Part shown: one piece after another, positions 1-6,570 of the stretch | Position numbering within the stretch: position 1 is the stretch's first letter | Layout: every line of letters begins with the position of its first letter | Notes under the pieces: model-generated | Databases searched by the model: none | Seen by the model: the letters and a program-made list of their open reading frames with translations, nothing else | What the model was told of the DNA's origin: nothing | Source of the DNA: Ruminococcus sp. | GTDB taxonomy: Bacteria; Bacillota; Clostridia; Oscillospirales; Ruminococcaceae | Reading direction: 5' to 3' | Length of the DNA stretch: 48,993 nucleotides | Assembly: GCA_031262835.1 (NCBI GenBank) | Contig: JAISGY010000028.1 | Location: 1 to 48,993 of the forward strand | Program-made: the position numbers and the translations under genes

Positions 1-333
1 GACGGCGATTTATACTACTTCATGGACCAAGAATCCTATGAGCAGGTTCCGATAAACGCGAAGACGCTCCCCGACAGCTTCAAATTCGTAAAAGAACAAA
101 CCATCTGCAAGGTTTGCTCCTATAAAGGCACGGATTTCACCGTCGAGCCGCCGAAAAATATCACCCTTGAAGTTACCCACACCGAGCCCGGCGTTCGCGG
201 CGACACAGCAACCAACACCCAAAAACCCGCGACCTTAGAAACAGGCGCGGAGGTTCGCGTTCCCCTCTTCATCAACGAAGGCGACAAGATTATAATCGAC
301 ACCGAAACCGGCAAATACTCCGCAAGGGCTTAA
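1..333 (+). CDS. efp: Elongation factor P (EF-P), C-terminal part, cut by window edge
   Basis: EF-P binds the ribosome between the P and E sites and relieves stalling at proline runs. The reading frame is open from base 1 (D-G-D-L-Y-Y-F-M-D) and holds the two C-terminal OB-fold domains. Typical EF-P blocks are visible: YYFMDQESYEQ, PPKNITLEVTHTEPGVRGDTA, and the end block EVRVPLFINEGDKIIIDTETG followed by Y-S-A-R-A. The KOW domain with the modified lysine or arginine lies outside the window. About 110 of roughly 185 residues are present. The stop codon is followed by a 93-base gap with a short repeat and then the acidic zinc-ribbon gene. Confidence 0.97.
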   Translation, partial: DGDLYYFMDQESYEQVPINAKTLPDSFKFVKEQTICKVCSYKGTDFTVEPPKNITLEVTHTEPGVRGDTATNTQKPATLETGAEVRVPLFINEGDKIIIDTETGKYSARA

Positions 334-373
334 AATAAAGAAAAAAAACGCAGCAGGCAACCCGGGAGCAGGA

Positions 374-412
374 TTTCTGTATTCTGTACTCTCGCTTCTG
401 TCTTCTGTATTT
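374..412 (-). repeat. Degenerate CAGAATA heptamer tract (reverse orientation)
   Basis: On the minus strand this reads as imperfect 7-base units related to CAGAATA and CAGAGTA. The same unit family appears after ftsW (14361-14415) and after ftsZ (19129-19168) in the other orientation. It sits between efp and the next gene, about 40 bases after the efp stop. It has no coding potential, and its function is unknown. Confidence 0.6.
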
Positions 413-426
413 GGAGGGTAACCGCT

Positions 427-966
427 ATGAAACTTCCCGAGAAAGTGTCCTACCTGCAGGGTCTGATGGACGGTATGGAAATTGATACCGCAACAAAAGA
501 GGGCAAGCTCTTTAAAGCGATTGCCGATATTCTCGACGATATGGCTATTCAGCTTGAAGACCTCGAAGACCAAGTTGACGAAATAACCGAAGCAGTTGAC
601 GAAATCGACGAAGACTTGGGCGAGCTTGAAAAGGACGTCTACAGCTGCGATTGCTTTGATGAGGACGATGAAGATGATGAAGAAGACGACGAATTCGACG
701 ACGAACAGCCGATTATCCCTATCTACAGCGGCGACGACGAGTCAATCTTCGCTCACGACAAGGACATCTTAGACGACTTCCTCGATACCGTCGACGAAGA
801 TGAAGAGGACGAAGAAGAAGACGATGAAGAGCTCTACGAAGTAGTTTGCCCTTCATGCAACGACTCAATCTACCTCACCGAAAAGATGCTATCCGAAGGC
901 TCGATTAACTGCCCCGGATGCAACGAGCTCCTTGAATTCGACCTTTCCGAAGACACTAACGATTGA
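427..966 (+). CDS. Acidic CD1247-type N-terminal domain protein with zinc ribbon
   Basis: A 179-residue protein preceded by a GGAGGG ribosome site at 413-418. The N-terminus (MKLPEKVSYLQGLMDGMEID...) is a short helical segment shared by a conserved, uncharacterised Clostridia family (CD1247 N-terminal type). The middle is extremely acidic, with runs of Asp and Glu around residues 75-140. The C-terminus carries a CxxC...CxxC zinc ribbon (CPSCNDSIYLTEKMLSEGSINCPGC), around residues 142-168. Such proteins are sometimes labelled AraC or transcription related, but I see no helix-turn-helix. It lies between efp and ribU, with 9 bases to the next start, so it is probably co-transcribed. Function unknown. 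Confidence 0.85.
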   Translation: MKLPEKVSYLQGLMDGMEIDTATKEGKLFKAIADILDDMAIQLEDLEDQVDEITEAVDEIDEDLGELEKDVYSCDCFDEDDEDDEEDDEFDDEQPIIPIYSGDDESIFAHDKDILDDFLDTVDEDEEDEEEDDEELYEVVCPSCNDSIYLTEKMLSEGSINCPGCNELLEFDLSEDTND

Positions 967-975
967 AAGTAGTTT

Positions 976-1611
976 ATGGACAAAAAACCGAACAAATATT
1001 TCAGTGTGCGCAGCCTTACTGTAACTGCGGTTTTGGCTGCGCTTGCTTCCGTATTGCAGCTTCTTAATTTCCCCGTTCCGCTTATGCCGAGTTTTATTAA
1101 GCTCGACTTTTCGGAGCTTCCCGCCCTCCTTGCGGCATTTGCCCTCGGACCCGTCGCGGGAGTTACCGTCTGCTTTATTAAAAACGTTGTGGACTTGATT
1201 TTTTCGGGGCTCGGCGAGACGCTTGGGATTGGTCCGCTATCGAACTTTATCCTCGGCGCGTCCTTCGTATTCACCGCCGGAATAATCTACCGCTTCCACC
1301 GTACCCGAAAGGGCGCCGTAACAGCCGCATTTATCGGCGCGCTCGTCATGGCGGCGATGAGTCTTCCCTCGAACCTGTGGCTCGTTTACCCCATCTATGA
1401 GGTCGTTTTCTTTAGCAGGGAACAGATTGTCGACGCCTACAACGCAATCTTTGAGCCTTTAACGTCAAGAAGGCTGACAAGCCTCTGGCAATGTTTACTT
1501 ATCTTCAACGTCCCGTTCACCTTCATTAAGGCGGCTATTTCTGTAATAATTACCCTTTTCATATATAAGCCGCTCTCCCCGCTTTTACGGGGCGTACATA
1601 AAGGCAGCTAA
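976..1611 (+). CDS. ribU: ECF transporter substrate-binding component, riboflavin type (RibU-like)
   Basis: A 211-residue integral membrane protein with about six hydrophobic segments. The pattern LNFPVPLMPSFIKLDFSELPALLAAFALGPVAGV with the following IKNVV matches the RibU family of ECF S-components, which bind riboflavin and work with a shared energising module (EcfT plus two ATPases) encoded elsewhere. Length fits RibU (about 190-210). It starts 9 bases after the preceding gene, so there is no room for an FMN riboswitch directly upstream. Its stop codon overlaps the convergent Rrf2 gene by four bases. Riboflavin specificity is inferred from sequence pattern, not proven. Confidence 0.85.
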   Translation: MDKKPNKYFSVRSLTVTAVLAALASVLQLLNFPVPLMPSFIKLDFSELPALLAAFALGPVAGVTVCFIKNVVDLIFSGLGETLGIGPLSNFILGASFVFTAGIIYRFHRTRKGAVTAAFIGALVMAAMSLPSNLWLVYPIYEVVFFSREQIVDAYNAIFEPLTSRRLTSLWQCLLIFNVPFTFIKAAISVIITLFIYKPLSPLLRGVHKGS

Positions 1612-2042
1612 ATATAAAACATAAAAGTCTGTTCGCTTTGTCCCGCGATTGCCTTCTGCGAAAGGCTTTCGAGTGATATTTCGGACAGCTTTTTGCGTAA
1701 AGCCGCGTCAAGTTCAGTAAATACTTCCGATATAACGTTATCAATTTCGGGCGCGGAGCGAACCGTTTCGTAAGAGGTTTCGGAAAAGCCGTCTTCAAGC
1801 GCGAAGACAATCTCAGCAAGGCTTATATCCTTCGCATTTTTAGCAAGCTTATATCCCCCGGCAGACCCCTTTACCGACGTGATTATCCCGGCGTGTTTAA
1901 GTTTTCCGAAAACCTGTTCAAGGTAAATTTTAGAAATCTCAAGCTGTTCCGAAATCTTAAAAATGCTTGTCAGATTGCTTCCGTGGTAGGTTAAAGCAAT
2001 TAATGCGGCTATACCATACCGGCATTTTGCGGAAATTCGCAT
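1608..2042 (-). CDS. cymR: Rrf2-family repressor, CymR-like, controlling the adjacent cysK-metY operon
   Basis: A 144-residue Rrf2 protein: MRISAKCRYGIAALIALTY begins the winged helix, followed by the recognition region ISEQLEISKIYLEQVFGKLKHAGIITSVKGSAGGYKLAK. The three clustered cysteines that hold the Fe-S cluster in IscR are absent; the only cysteine is residue 7. That fits CymR, which senses O-acetylserine through CysK rather than a cluster. It is divergent from cysK-metY, the standard place for this regulator. Its own promoter (2077-2105) overlaps an inverted repeat, suggesting autorepression. IscR is the alternative, but it is unlikely given the missing cysteines and the absence of isc/suf genes here. 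Confidence 0.85.
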   Translation of the reverse strand: MRISAKCRYGIAALIALTYHGSNLTSIFKISEQLEISKIYLEQVFGKLKHAGIITSVKGSAGGYKLAKNAKDISLAEIVFALEDGFSETSYETVRSAPEIDNVISEVFTELDAALRKKLSEISLESLSQKAIAGQSEQTFMFYI

Positions 2043-2060
2043 TTATAACCCTCTTTTCAT

Positions 2061-2105
2061 ATATGTTATAAATGTAATATTAACATATACTTTTAGTTTT
2101 GTCAA
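2061..2105 (-). promoter_or_regulatory. cymR promoter overlapped by an inverted-repeat operator
   Basis: On the minus strand TTGACA (2105-2100) and TAATAT (2082-2077) are 17 bases apart. An inverted repeat with arms ATATGTTA (2061-2068) and TAACATAT (2081-2088) straddles the -10 region. The octamer CATATATG at 2058-2065 recurs in the cysK leader at 2187-2194. This arrangement suits autorepression; the identity of the binding protein is inferred. Confidence 0.7.
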
Positions 2106-2143
2106 GCTTTTTTTGTGAGTTTATACAAAATTTTTAAAAACTA

Positions 2144-2200
2144 TTGACAAACGAGAAGTTATAGGATATAATTATACCATACTAAACATATATGATATGT
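2144..2200 (+). promoter_or_regulatory. cysK-metY promoter with downstream palindrome
   Basis: A consensus promoter, TTGACA (2144-2149), 17 bases, TATAAT (2167-2172), drives cysK-metY. Just downstream, around +8 to +22, lies a perfect inverted repeat ACATAT-ATG-ATATGT (2186-2200), placed to block RNA polymerase. It shares the CATATATG core with the cymR upstream region. Confidence 0.8.
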
Positions 2201-2221
2201 CCGAAATATGGAGGCAACTTT

Positions 2222-3142
2222 ATGAAGGTTTATAATAGTATTACCGATCTTATCGGGAGAACACCGCTCCTTAACCTTACGGGATTTAACCGAATGTATG
2301 ACGTAAACATTTTCGCGAAGCTCGAATACTTCAATCCGGCGGGAAGCGTTAAGGACCGTATCGCGAAGGCTATGATTGAGGACGCGGAAGAGAGGGGAAT
2401 CCTTCAACCCGGCGGGACTTTAATCGAGCCGACAAGCGGAAACACCGGTATCGGGCTTGCTGCAATTGCCGCCGCGAAGGGCTATAAGGTTATCTTAACC
2501 ATGCCCGAGATGATGAGTATCGAGCGGAGGAAGCTTCTCGCGGCGTACGGCGCGGAGATTGTTCTGACCGAGGGCGCAAAGGGCATGAAGGGCGCGATTG
2601 CGAAGGCTGATGAGCTGCAAAAGGCAACGCCGAGGTCGATAATTCCCGGGCAGTTTGTTAACCCTTCTAACCCTGCCATGCATTACGCTACAACCGGTCC
2701 GGAGATTTGGGAAGACACCGACGGAACCGTTGCCGCTTTCATTGCCGGGGTCGGAACGGGCGGAACACTTTCCGGCGTCGGGAAGTTCCTTAAAGAGAAG
2801 AACCCCGACATTCGTATCATTGCGGCGGAGCCCTCCGACAGCCCCGTTTTATCGCAGGGTAGAGCGGGCGCGCATAAGATTCAGGGTATCGGCGCGGGTT
2901 TCGTACCCGACACGCTCGACACTTCTATCTACGACGAGGTTATAACCGTAACCGCCGACGACGCGTTCGAGACAGGGCGTAAGGTCGGGAAGTCGGACGG
3001 AATCTTAGTCGGAATTTCCTCCGGCGCGGCACTTTGGGCGGCTGCACAGGTTTCAAGCCGCGGCGAATTTAAGGGGAAAAACGTTGTAGTCCTCCTCCCC
3101 GATACAGGCGAACGTTATCTTTCAACTGCATTATTTGAATAA
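2222..3142 (+). CDS. cysK: Cysteine synthase A (O-acetylserine sulfhydrylase)
   Basis: A 306-residue PLP enzyme that makes cysteine from O-acetylserine and sulfide. The PLP lysine is in [11 protein letters not shown] near residue 42, the substrate loop is [11 protein letters not shown], and the phosphate cup is [14 protein letters not shown]. The start at 2222 is chosen for the GGAGG at 2210-2214 seven bases upstream; an in-frame ATG at 2192 lies inside the operator palindrome and lacks a ribosome site. Length is normal. It is the first gene of cysK-metY, 16 bases before metY. In Firmicutes CysK also acts as the partner of CymR, which matches the divergent regulator. Confidence 0.96.
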   Translation: MKVYNSITDLIGRTPLLNLTGFNRMYDVNIFAKLEYFNPAGSVKDRIAKAMIEDAEERGILQPGGTLIEPTSGNTGIGLAAIAAAKGYKVILTMPEMMSIERRKLLAAYGAEIVLTEGAKGMKGAIAKADELQKATPRSIIPGQFVNPSNPAMHYATTGPEIWEDTDGTVAAFIAGVGTGGTLSGVGKFLKEKNPDIRIIAAEPSDSPVLSQGRAGAHKIQGIGAGFVPDTLDTSIYDEVITVTADDAFETGRKVGKSDGILVGISSGAALWAAAQVSSRGEFKGKNVVVLLPDTGERYLSTALFE

Positions 3143-3158
3143 AAAGGAAGTTATAAAT

Positions 3159-4427
3159 ATGAAATTCGAGACTTTAGCACTCCATGCCGGGCAGGAAACG
3201 GCTGACCCTACAACCGACGCAAGAGCAGTCCCCATTTACGCGACGACTTCGTACGTTTTCAAGGATTCCGCGACTGCGGCGGGGAGATTCGCTCTAACAG
3301 AAGGCGGGAACATCTACACAAGGCTCATGAACCCGACTTCCGACGTTTTCGAGAAGAGGATAGCGGCTCTTGAGGGCGGCGCGGCGGCGTTGTCGACGGC
3401 GAGCGGCTCGGCGGCTATTACCTATGCGGTGCAAAATATCGCCTACGCCGGCGACCACATCGTTTCAAGCACAAACGTCTACGGCGGAACATACAACCTC
3501 TTCGCGAACACCCTTAAGGAGCAGGGCATCGACTGCACATTCGTTAACCCCGACCCAGCGAATTTCGAGGCGGCAATTAAGCCTAACACCAAGCTCCTTT
3601 TCGCGGAGACCCTCGGCAACCCGAATTCCGACGTTCTCGATATCGAGGCAGTTGCGGCGGTTGCGCATAAGCATGGGATTCCGCTTATTGTTGACAACAC
3701 ATTTGCGACCCCATATAAACTTCGCCCAATCGAACACGGCGCGGATATAGTCGTACATTCCGCTACAAAATTCATCGGCGGGCATGGTACGGTAATGGGC
3801 GGCGTAATAATTGACGGCGGGAAATTCGACTTTGCGCAAAACGATAAGTTCCCGGGTATCTCGAAGCCCAACCCCTCCTACCACGGTGTAGTCTTCGCGG
3901 AGGCTTGCGGCAATATCGCGTACATCATGAAAATCCGCACAACTTTGATGAGAGACCAAGGCGCGACAATTTCCCCTTTCAACAGCTTCCTCCTTATTCA
4001 AGGGCTTGAGACCTTGCCTTTACGGGTTGAACGTCACGTTGAGAACACAAAAAAGGTTATCGGCTTCCTAAAAACTCACCCGAAGGTTGCGAAGGTTAAC
4101 CACCCCTCCCTTGCAGAGGGCAAGCAGAAGGAACTTTACGACCGCTACTTCAAAGACGGAGCGGGTTCAATCTTCACAATTGAGGTCAAGGGCGGCGCAG
4201 ATGAGGCGAAGAAATTCACCGAAAGCCTAAAGCTCTTCTCCCTCCTTGCGAACGTCGCCGACATGAAATCCCTTGTAATCCACCCCGCAACAACCACCCA
4301 CTCCCAAATGTCCGAAGAGGAACTGCTAAGTTCCGGCATCAAACCCTCAACCGTCCGCCTCTCGATAGGCACCGAACACATCGACGACATTATAGAAGAC
4401 CTCGAATACGGCTTATCCCAAATATAG
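3159..4427 (+). CDS. metY: O-acetylhomoserine sulfhydrylase (aminocarboxypropyltransferase)
   Basis: A 422-residue Cys/Met-metabolism PLP enzyme, the usual length for MetY, which converts O-acetylhomoserine plus sulfide to homocysteine. Family marks are the start KFETLALHAGQ, the cofactor-binding DNTFATPY, the PLP lysine in HSATKFIGGHGT, and the C-terminal ATTTHSQMSEEEL and VRLSIGTEHIDDIIEDLEYGL. The start is taken at 3159 after AAAGGAAG; an upstream in-frame start would overlap cysK. Co-transcribed with cysK and followed by a clear terminator. Cystathionine synthase relatives are shorter and lack this set of blocks. Confidence 0.95.
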   Translation: MKFETLALHAGQETADPTTDARAVPIYATTSYVFKDSATAAGRFALTEGGNIYTRLMNPTSDVFEKRIAALEGGAAALSTASGSAAITYAVQNIAYAGDHIVSSTNVYGGTYNLFANTLKEQGIDCTFVNPDPANFEAAIKPNTKLLFAETLGNPNSDVLDIEAVAAVAHKHGIPLIVDNTFATPYKLRPIEHGADIVVHSATKFIGGHGTVMGGVIIDGGKFDFAQNDKFPGISKPNPSYHGVVFAEACGNIAYIMKIRTTLMRDQGATISPFNSFLLIQGLETLPLRVERHVENTKKVIGFLKTHPKVAKVNHPSLAEGKQKELYDRYFKDGAGSIFTIEVKGGADEAKKFTESLKLFSLLANVADMKSLVIHPATTTHSQMSEEELLSSGIKPSTVRLSIGTEHIDDIIEDLEYGLSQI

Positions 4428-4435
4428 TAAAAAAA

Positions 4436-4467
4436 CCTCCGTCTTAACTAAAGGCGGAGGCTTTTTG
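4436..4467 (+). terminator. Intrinsic terminator after metY
   Basis: Stem CCTCCGTCTT (4436-4445) pairs with AAGGCGGAGG (4451-4460), with one G-U pair and loop AACTA, followed by CTTTTT. It closes the cysK-metY operon. Confidence 0.88.
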
Positions 4468-4533
4468 TGAAAATTGCCAAAAATCGAACATTGGTTTCAT
4501 ACATTTTAAATAGTTACAAATTCATTTTAACTA

Positions 4534-4562
4534 TTGCATTTTGATTAATCTTACTGTATAAT
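4534..4562 (+). promoter_or_regulatory. Promoter of the mraZ-headed division/wall cluster
   Basis: TTGCAT (4534-4539), 17 bases, TATAAT (4557-4562). The start of transcription would fall near 4569, directly before the repeated MraZ-type boxes. Confidence 0.75.
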
Positions 4563-4570
4563 ATAAAAAA

Positions 4571-4603
4571 GGTGACAAGTGGGCAGATATGGTGACAAGT
4601 GGT
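4571..4603 (+). promoter_or_regulatory. Candidate MraZ boxes: two GGTGACAAGTGG direct repeats, 20-base period
   Basis: GGTGACAAGTGG occurs at 4571-4582 and again at 4591-4602, exactly two helical turns apart. Each unit holds GTGA and GTGG separated by 7 bases. MraZ is known in other bacteria to repress its own operon by binding short GTG-containing direct repeats downstream of or at the promoter, so these are probably its sites. Confidence 0.65.
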
Positions 4604-4657
4604 GATTTTCAACATCGCTTTCAACAGTTGTTGAAAACTCGGAAAGGGGGAAGCGCA

Positions 4658-5080
4658 TTGAACTCGACGTTAAAAGGCACCTACACACACTCAATCGACA
4701 CAAAAGGACGCATGGCTTTCCCGCAAAAGCTCCGGGACAAGCTTGGGTCTGCTTTTATCGTTACAATCGGCAAAAACTGCCTTAACGTTTACTCCCCCGA
4801 CGAATGGGACTTATACTGCGAACAGCTTCGCACCCTCACAGGGGCTAAAACCGCCGCCGCAAAACTAATCGTAAACCGCGCAATCGACGTTGAAACCGAC
4901 TCCCAAGGGCGCGTTTTAATAACAAAAGACCTTCGCGAATATGCCGGGCTAACAAAAGACGTTACCGTCGTCGGGGTTATTAATCACGCTGAAATTTGGG
5001 ACTCTGAGCGTTATAACGAATTCACCGACAGCGTTTCCGAAACCGAGCTTGCGGACGTACTCGATATTTTCGCGTTTTAG
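4658..5080 (+). CDS. mraZ: Transcriptional regulator MraZ
   Basis: A 140-residue protein with two AbrB-like halves, each carrying the family pattern: GTYTHSIDTKGRMAFPQKLRDKLG near the N-terminus and IDVETDSQGRVLITKDLREYAGL in the second half. The start is set at the TTG at 4658 because AAAGGGGG (4643-4650) sits 7 bases upstream and it gives the normal MraZ length; the in-frame ATG at 4589 lies inside the repeated boxes. First gene of the dcw cluster, 19 bases ahead of rsmH, the conserved order. Likely autorepressor of the whole cluster. Confidence 0.93.
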   Translation: MNSTLKGTYTHSIDTKGRMAFPQKLRDKLGSAFIVTIGKNCLNVYSPDEWDLYCEQLRTLTGAKTAAAKLIVNRAIDVETDSQGRVLITKDLREYAGLTKDVTVVGVINHAEIWDSERYNEFTDSVSETELADVLDIFAF

Positions 5081-5099
5081 ATAAAATACGGAGAGCAGA

Positions 5100-6026
5100 A
5101 TGGAATTTTCACATGAGCCTGTGTTACTCCGCGAAGTAATAGAGGGGCTTGATATTAAGCCCATTGGCACCTACATCGACGGAACCTGCGGAGGCGCGGG
5201 ACATTCCGCCGCTATTGCAGAGAGACTTCGGGGCGGCTTTCTTATCGGGATTGACCGCGACCCCGACGCCGTTAAAATCGCTTCAAACAGGCTTGAGCCG
5301 TATGATGCGGTTGTCGCTGTCGGGAACTTTGACGAAATGACTGATATAGTGTCGAGATATGAAGTGACTGAAGCTGACGGGATTCTTCTCGACCTCGGCG
5401 TTTCCTCCTATCAGCTTGACAACCCCGAGCGTGGCTTTTCTTACCACAACGACGCTCCCCTCGACATGAGAATGTCTAAGTCCGGGCTTTCCGCTCGTGA
5501 CGTTGTAAACAACTACACCGAAGAGGAACTCATTCGGATTCTGCGGGAATACGGCGAAGAACGTTTTGCCTTTCGTATCGCGGAGGGGATTGTAACTTCA
5601 CGCGAAGAAAAGCCGATTGAGACTACCGGGGAACTTGCGGGGATTGTTGCAAATGCTTACCCTGCGCGTTTCAGGAAGGACAAAAACCCCTGTCGCAAGA
5701 CCTTTCAGGCGATTCGCATGGAGGTTAACGGTGAGCTTGAACACGTTAACACCGGTATCGGCGCGGCGTTTGAGCTTCTTAAGCCGGGGGGAAGGCTTGC
5801 TGTTATAACCTTCCATTCCCTCGAAGACAGGCTCGTTAAAAAGCGTTTCGTCAGTTTCACAAAGGGCTGCACCTGTCCGCCGGATTTTCCGCAATGTGTC
5901 TGCGGGAAGACTGCGAGGGGGAAGCTTGTAACGCGAAAGCCGATTACGGCGGCGGCTGATGAAATAGCACGGAACAACCGCTCTCGGAGCGCGAAGCTAA
6001 GGATTATTGAGAAGCTGGAGATATAG
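5100..6026 (+). CDS. rsmH: 16S rRNA m4C1402 methyltransferase RsmH
   Basis: A 308-residue SAM-dependent methyltransferase that modifies C1402 of 16S rRNA near the ribosomal P site. The opening HEPVLLREVIEGL, the SAM motif GTCGGAGHSAA, the DLGVSSYQLD..RGFSY..APLDMRM block and the CRKTFQAIRMEVNGEL block are all diagnostic of RsmH (MraW). Length is normal. A GGAGAG ribosome site lies 4-5 bases before the ATG. It follows mraZ and is three bases ahead of ftsL, consistent with one transcript. Confidence 0.97.
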   Translation: MEFSHEPVLLREVIEGLDIKPIGTYIDGTCGGAGHSAAIAERLRGGFLIGIDRDPDAVKIASNRLEPYDAVVAVGNFDEMTDIVSRYEVTEADGILLDLGVSSYQLDNPERGFSYHNDAPLDMRMSKSGLSARDVVNNYTEEELIRILREYGEERFAFRIAEGIVTSREEKPIETTGELAGIVANAYPARFRKDKNPCRKTFQAIRMEVNGELEHVNTGIGAAFELLKPGGRLAVITFHSLEDRLVKKRFVSFTKGCTCPPDFPQCVCGKTARGKLVTRKPITAAADEIARNNRSRSAKLRIIEKLEI

Positions 6027-6029
6027 ATT

Positions 6030-6515
6030 ATGGCAAGGGAATCTGCGGTAAGAAAACCCGGTTACGATTTCGGGCGGTTTGAGAGCACTAAAGACTCAGA
6101 GGATGAAACGCGGAAAGCACGTATCCGCCGCAAAACAACCGACCCCGCAAAGCGCGGCAGTATCGTTAAAGCCTTGATACAGGCTGTTTTAGCGGTTATG
6201 CTCCTGTCATTGCCGCTCCTTTCCGAGGCGCAAGACACCGAGCTTTCGCGGCAGATTACATTACAAGAGGCGAAACTTGACGAGCTTAGGAGCGAGAATG
6301 TCCGCCTTGCCGCCGATATGGAAAGCAAGTCGGCGATAAAGGCTGTTCAGACCTACGCCGAAGAGGTCTTGGGCATGGGGAAACTCGACAAGAGTCAGAT
6401 TGAATACGTCTCAACAGAAGGCGGAAGCGAAGTTGTTATCCCTGAATACGAAAAGGGGTTCTTCACAAATCTCTACAATGGTTTCCTCGAATTCGTTGAA
6501 TTTATCGGCGGGTAA
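6030..6515 (+). CDS. ftsL: FtsL-like cell-division protein
   Basis: A 161-residue bitopic protein: a basic cytoplasmic tail of about 45 residues, one membrane segment (about 47-64, VKALIQAVLAVMLLSLPLL), then a coiled-coil-prone stretch (about 68-105) ending in a short acidic extracytoplasmic tail. Topology, size and position between rsmH and the division PBP identify it as FtsL, although sequence conservation is low, as is usual for the family. It should form the FtsL-DivIC-DivIB subcomplex with the FtsQ/DivIB encoded at 16932. Its C-terminal tail is longer than in many FtsL proteins. Septum initiator DivIC is the main alternative. Confidence 0.75.
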   Translation: MARESAVRKPGYDFGRFESTKDSEDETRKARIRRKTTDPAKRGSIVKALIQAVLAVMLLSLPLLSEAQDTELSRQITLQEAKLDELRSENVRLAADMESKSAIKAVQTYAEEVLGMGKLDKSQIEYVSTEGGSEVVIPEYEKGFFTNLYNGFLEFVEFIGG

Positions 6516-6570
6516 TAATAAACATTGCTTTTACATAAATTTAAATAAATAACTTAAACCGAGGACTAAT

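Noticed and set aside
967-975. FMN riboswitch before the RibU-like gene
   Set aside because: Only 9 bases separate it from the previous gene, and no RFN-type fold is seen.
2192-2221. Alternative cysK start at 2192
   Set aside because: It lies within the palindrome close to the transcription start and has no ribosome site; the ATG at 2222 has GGAGG at proper spacing.
4589-4657. Alternative mraZ start at the ATG at 4589
   Set aside because: It sits inside the direct repeats and adds 23 residues not typical for MraZ; the TTG at 4658 has a strong ribosome site.
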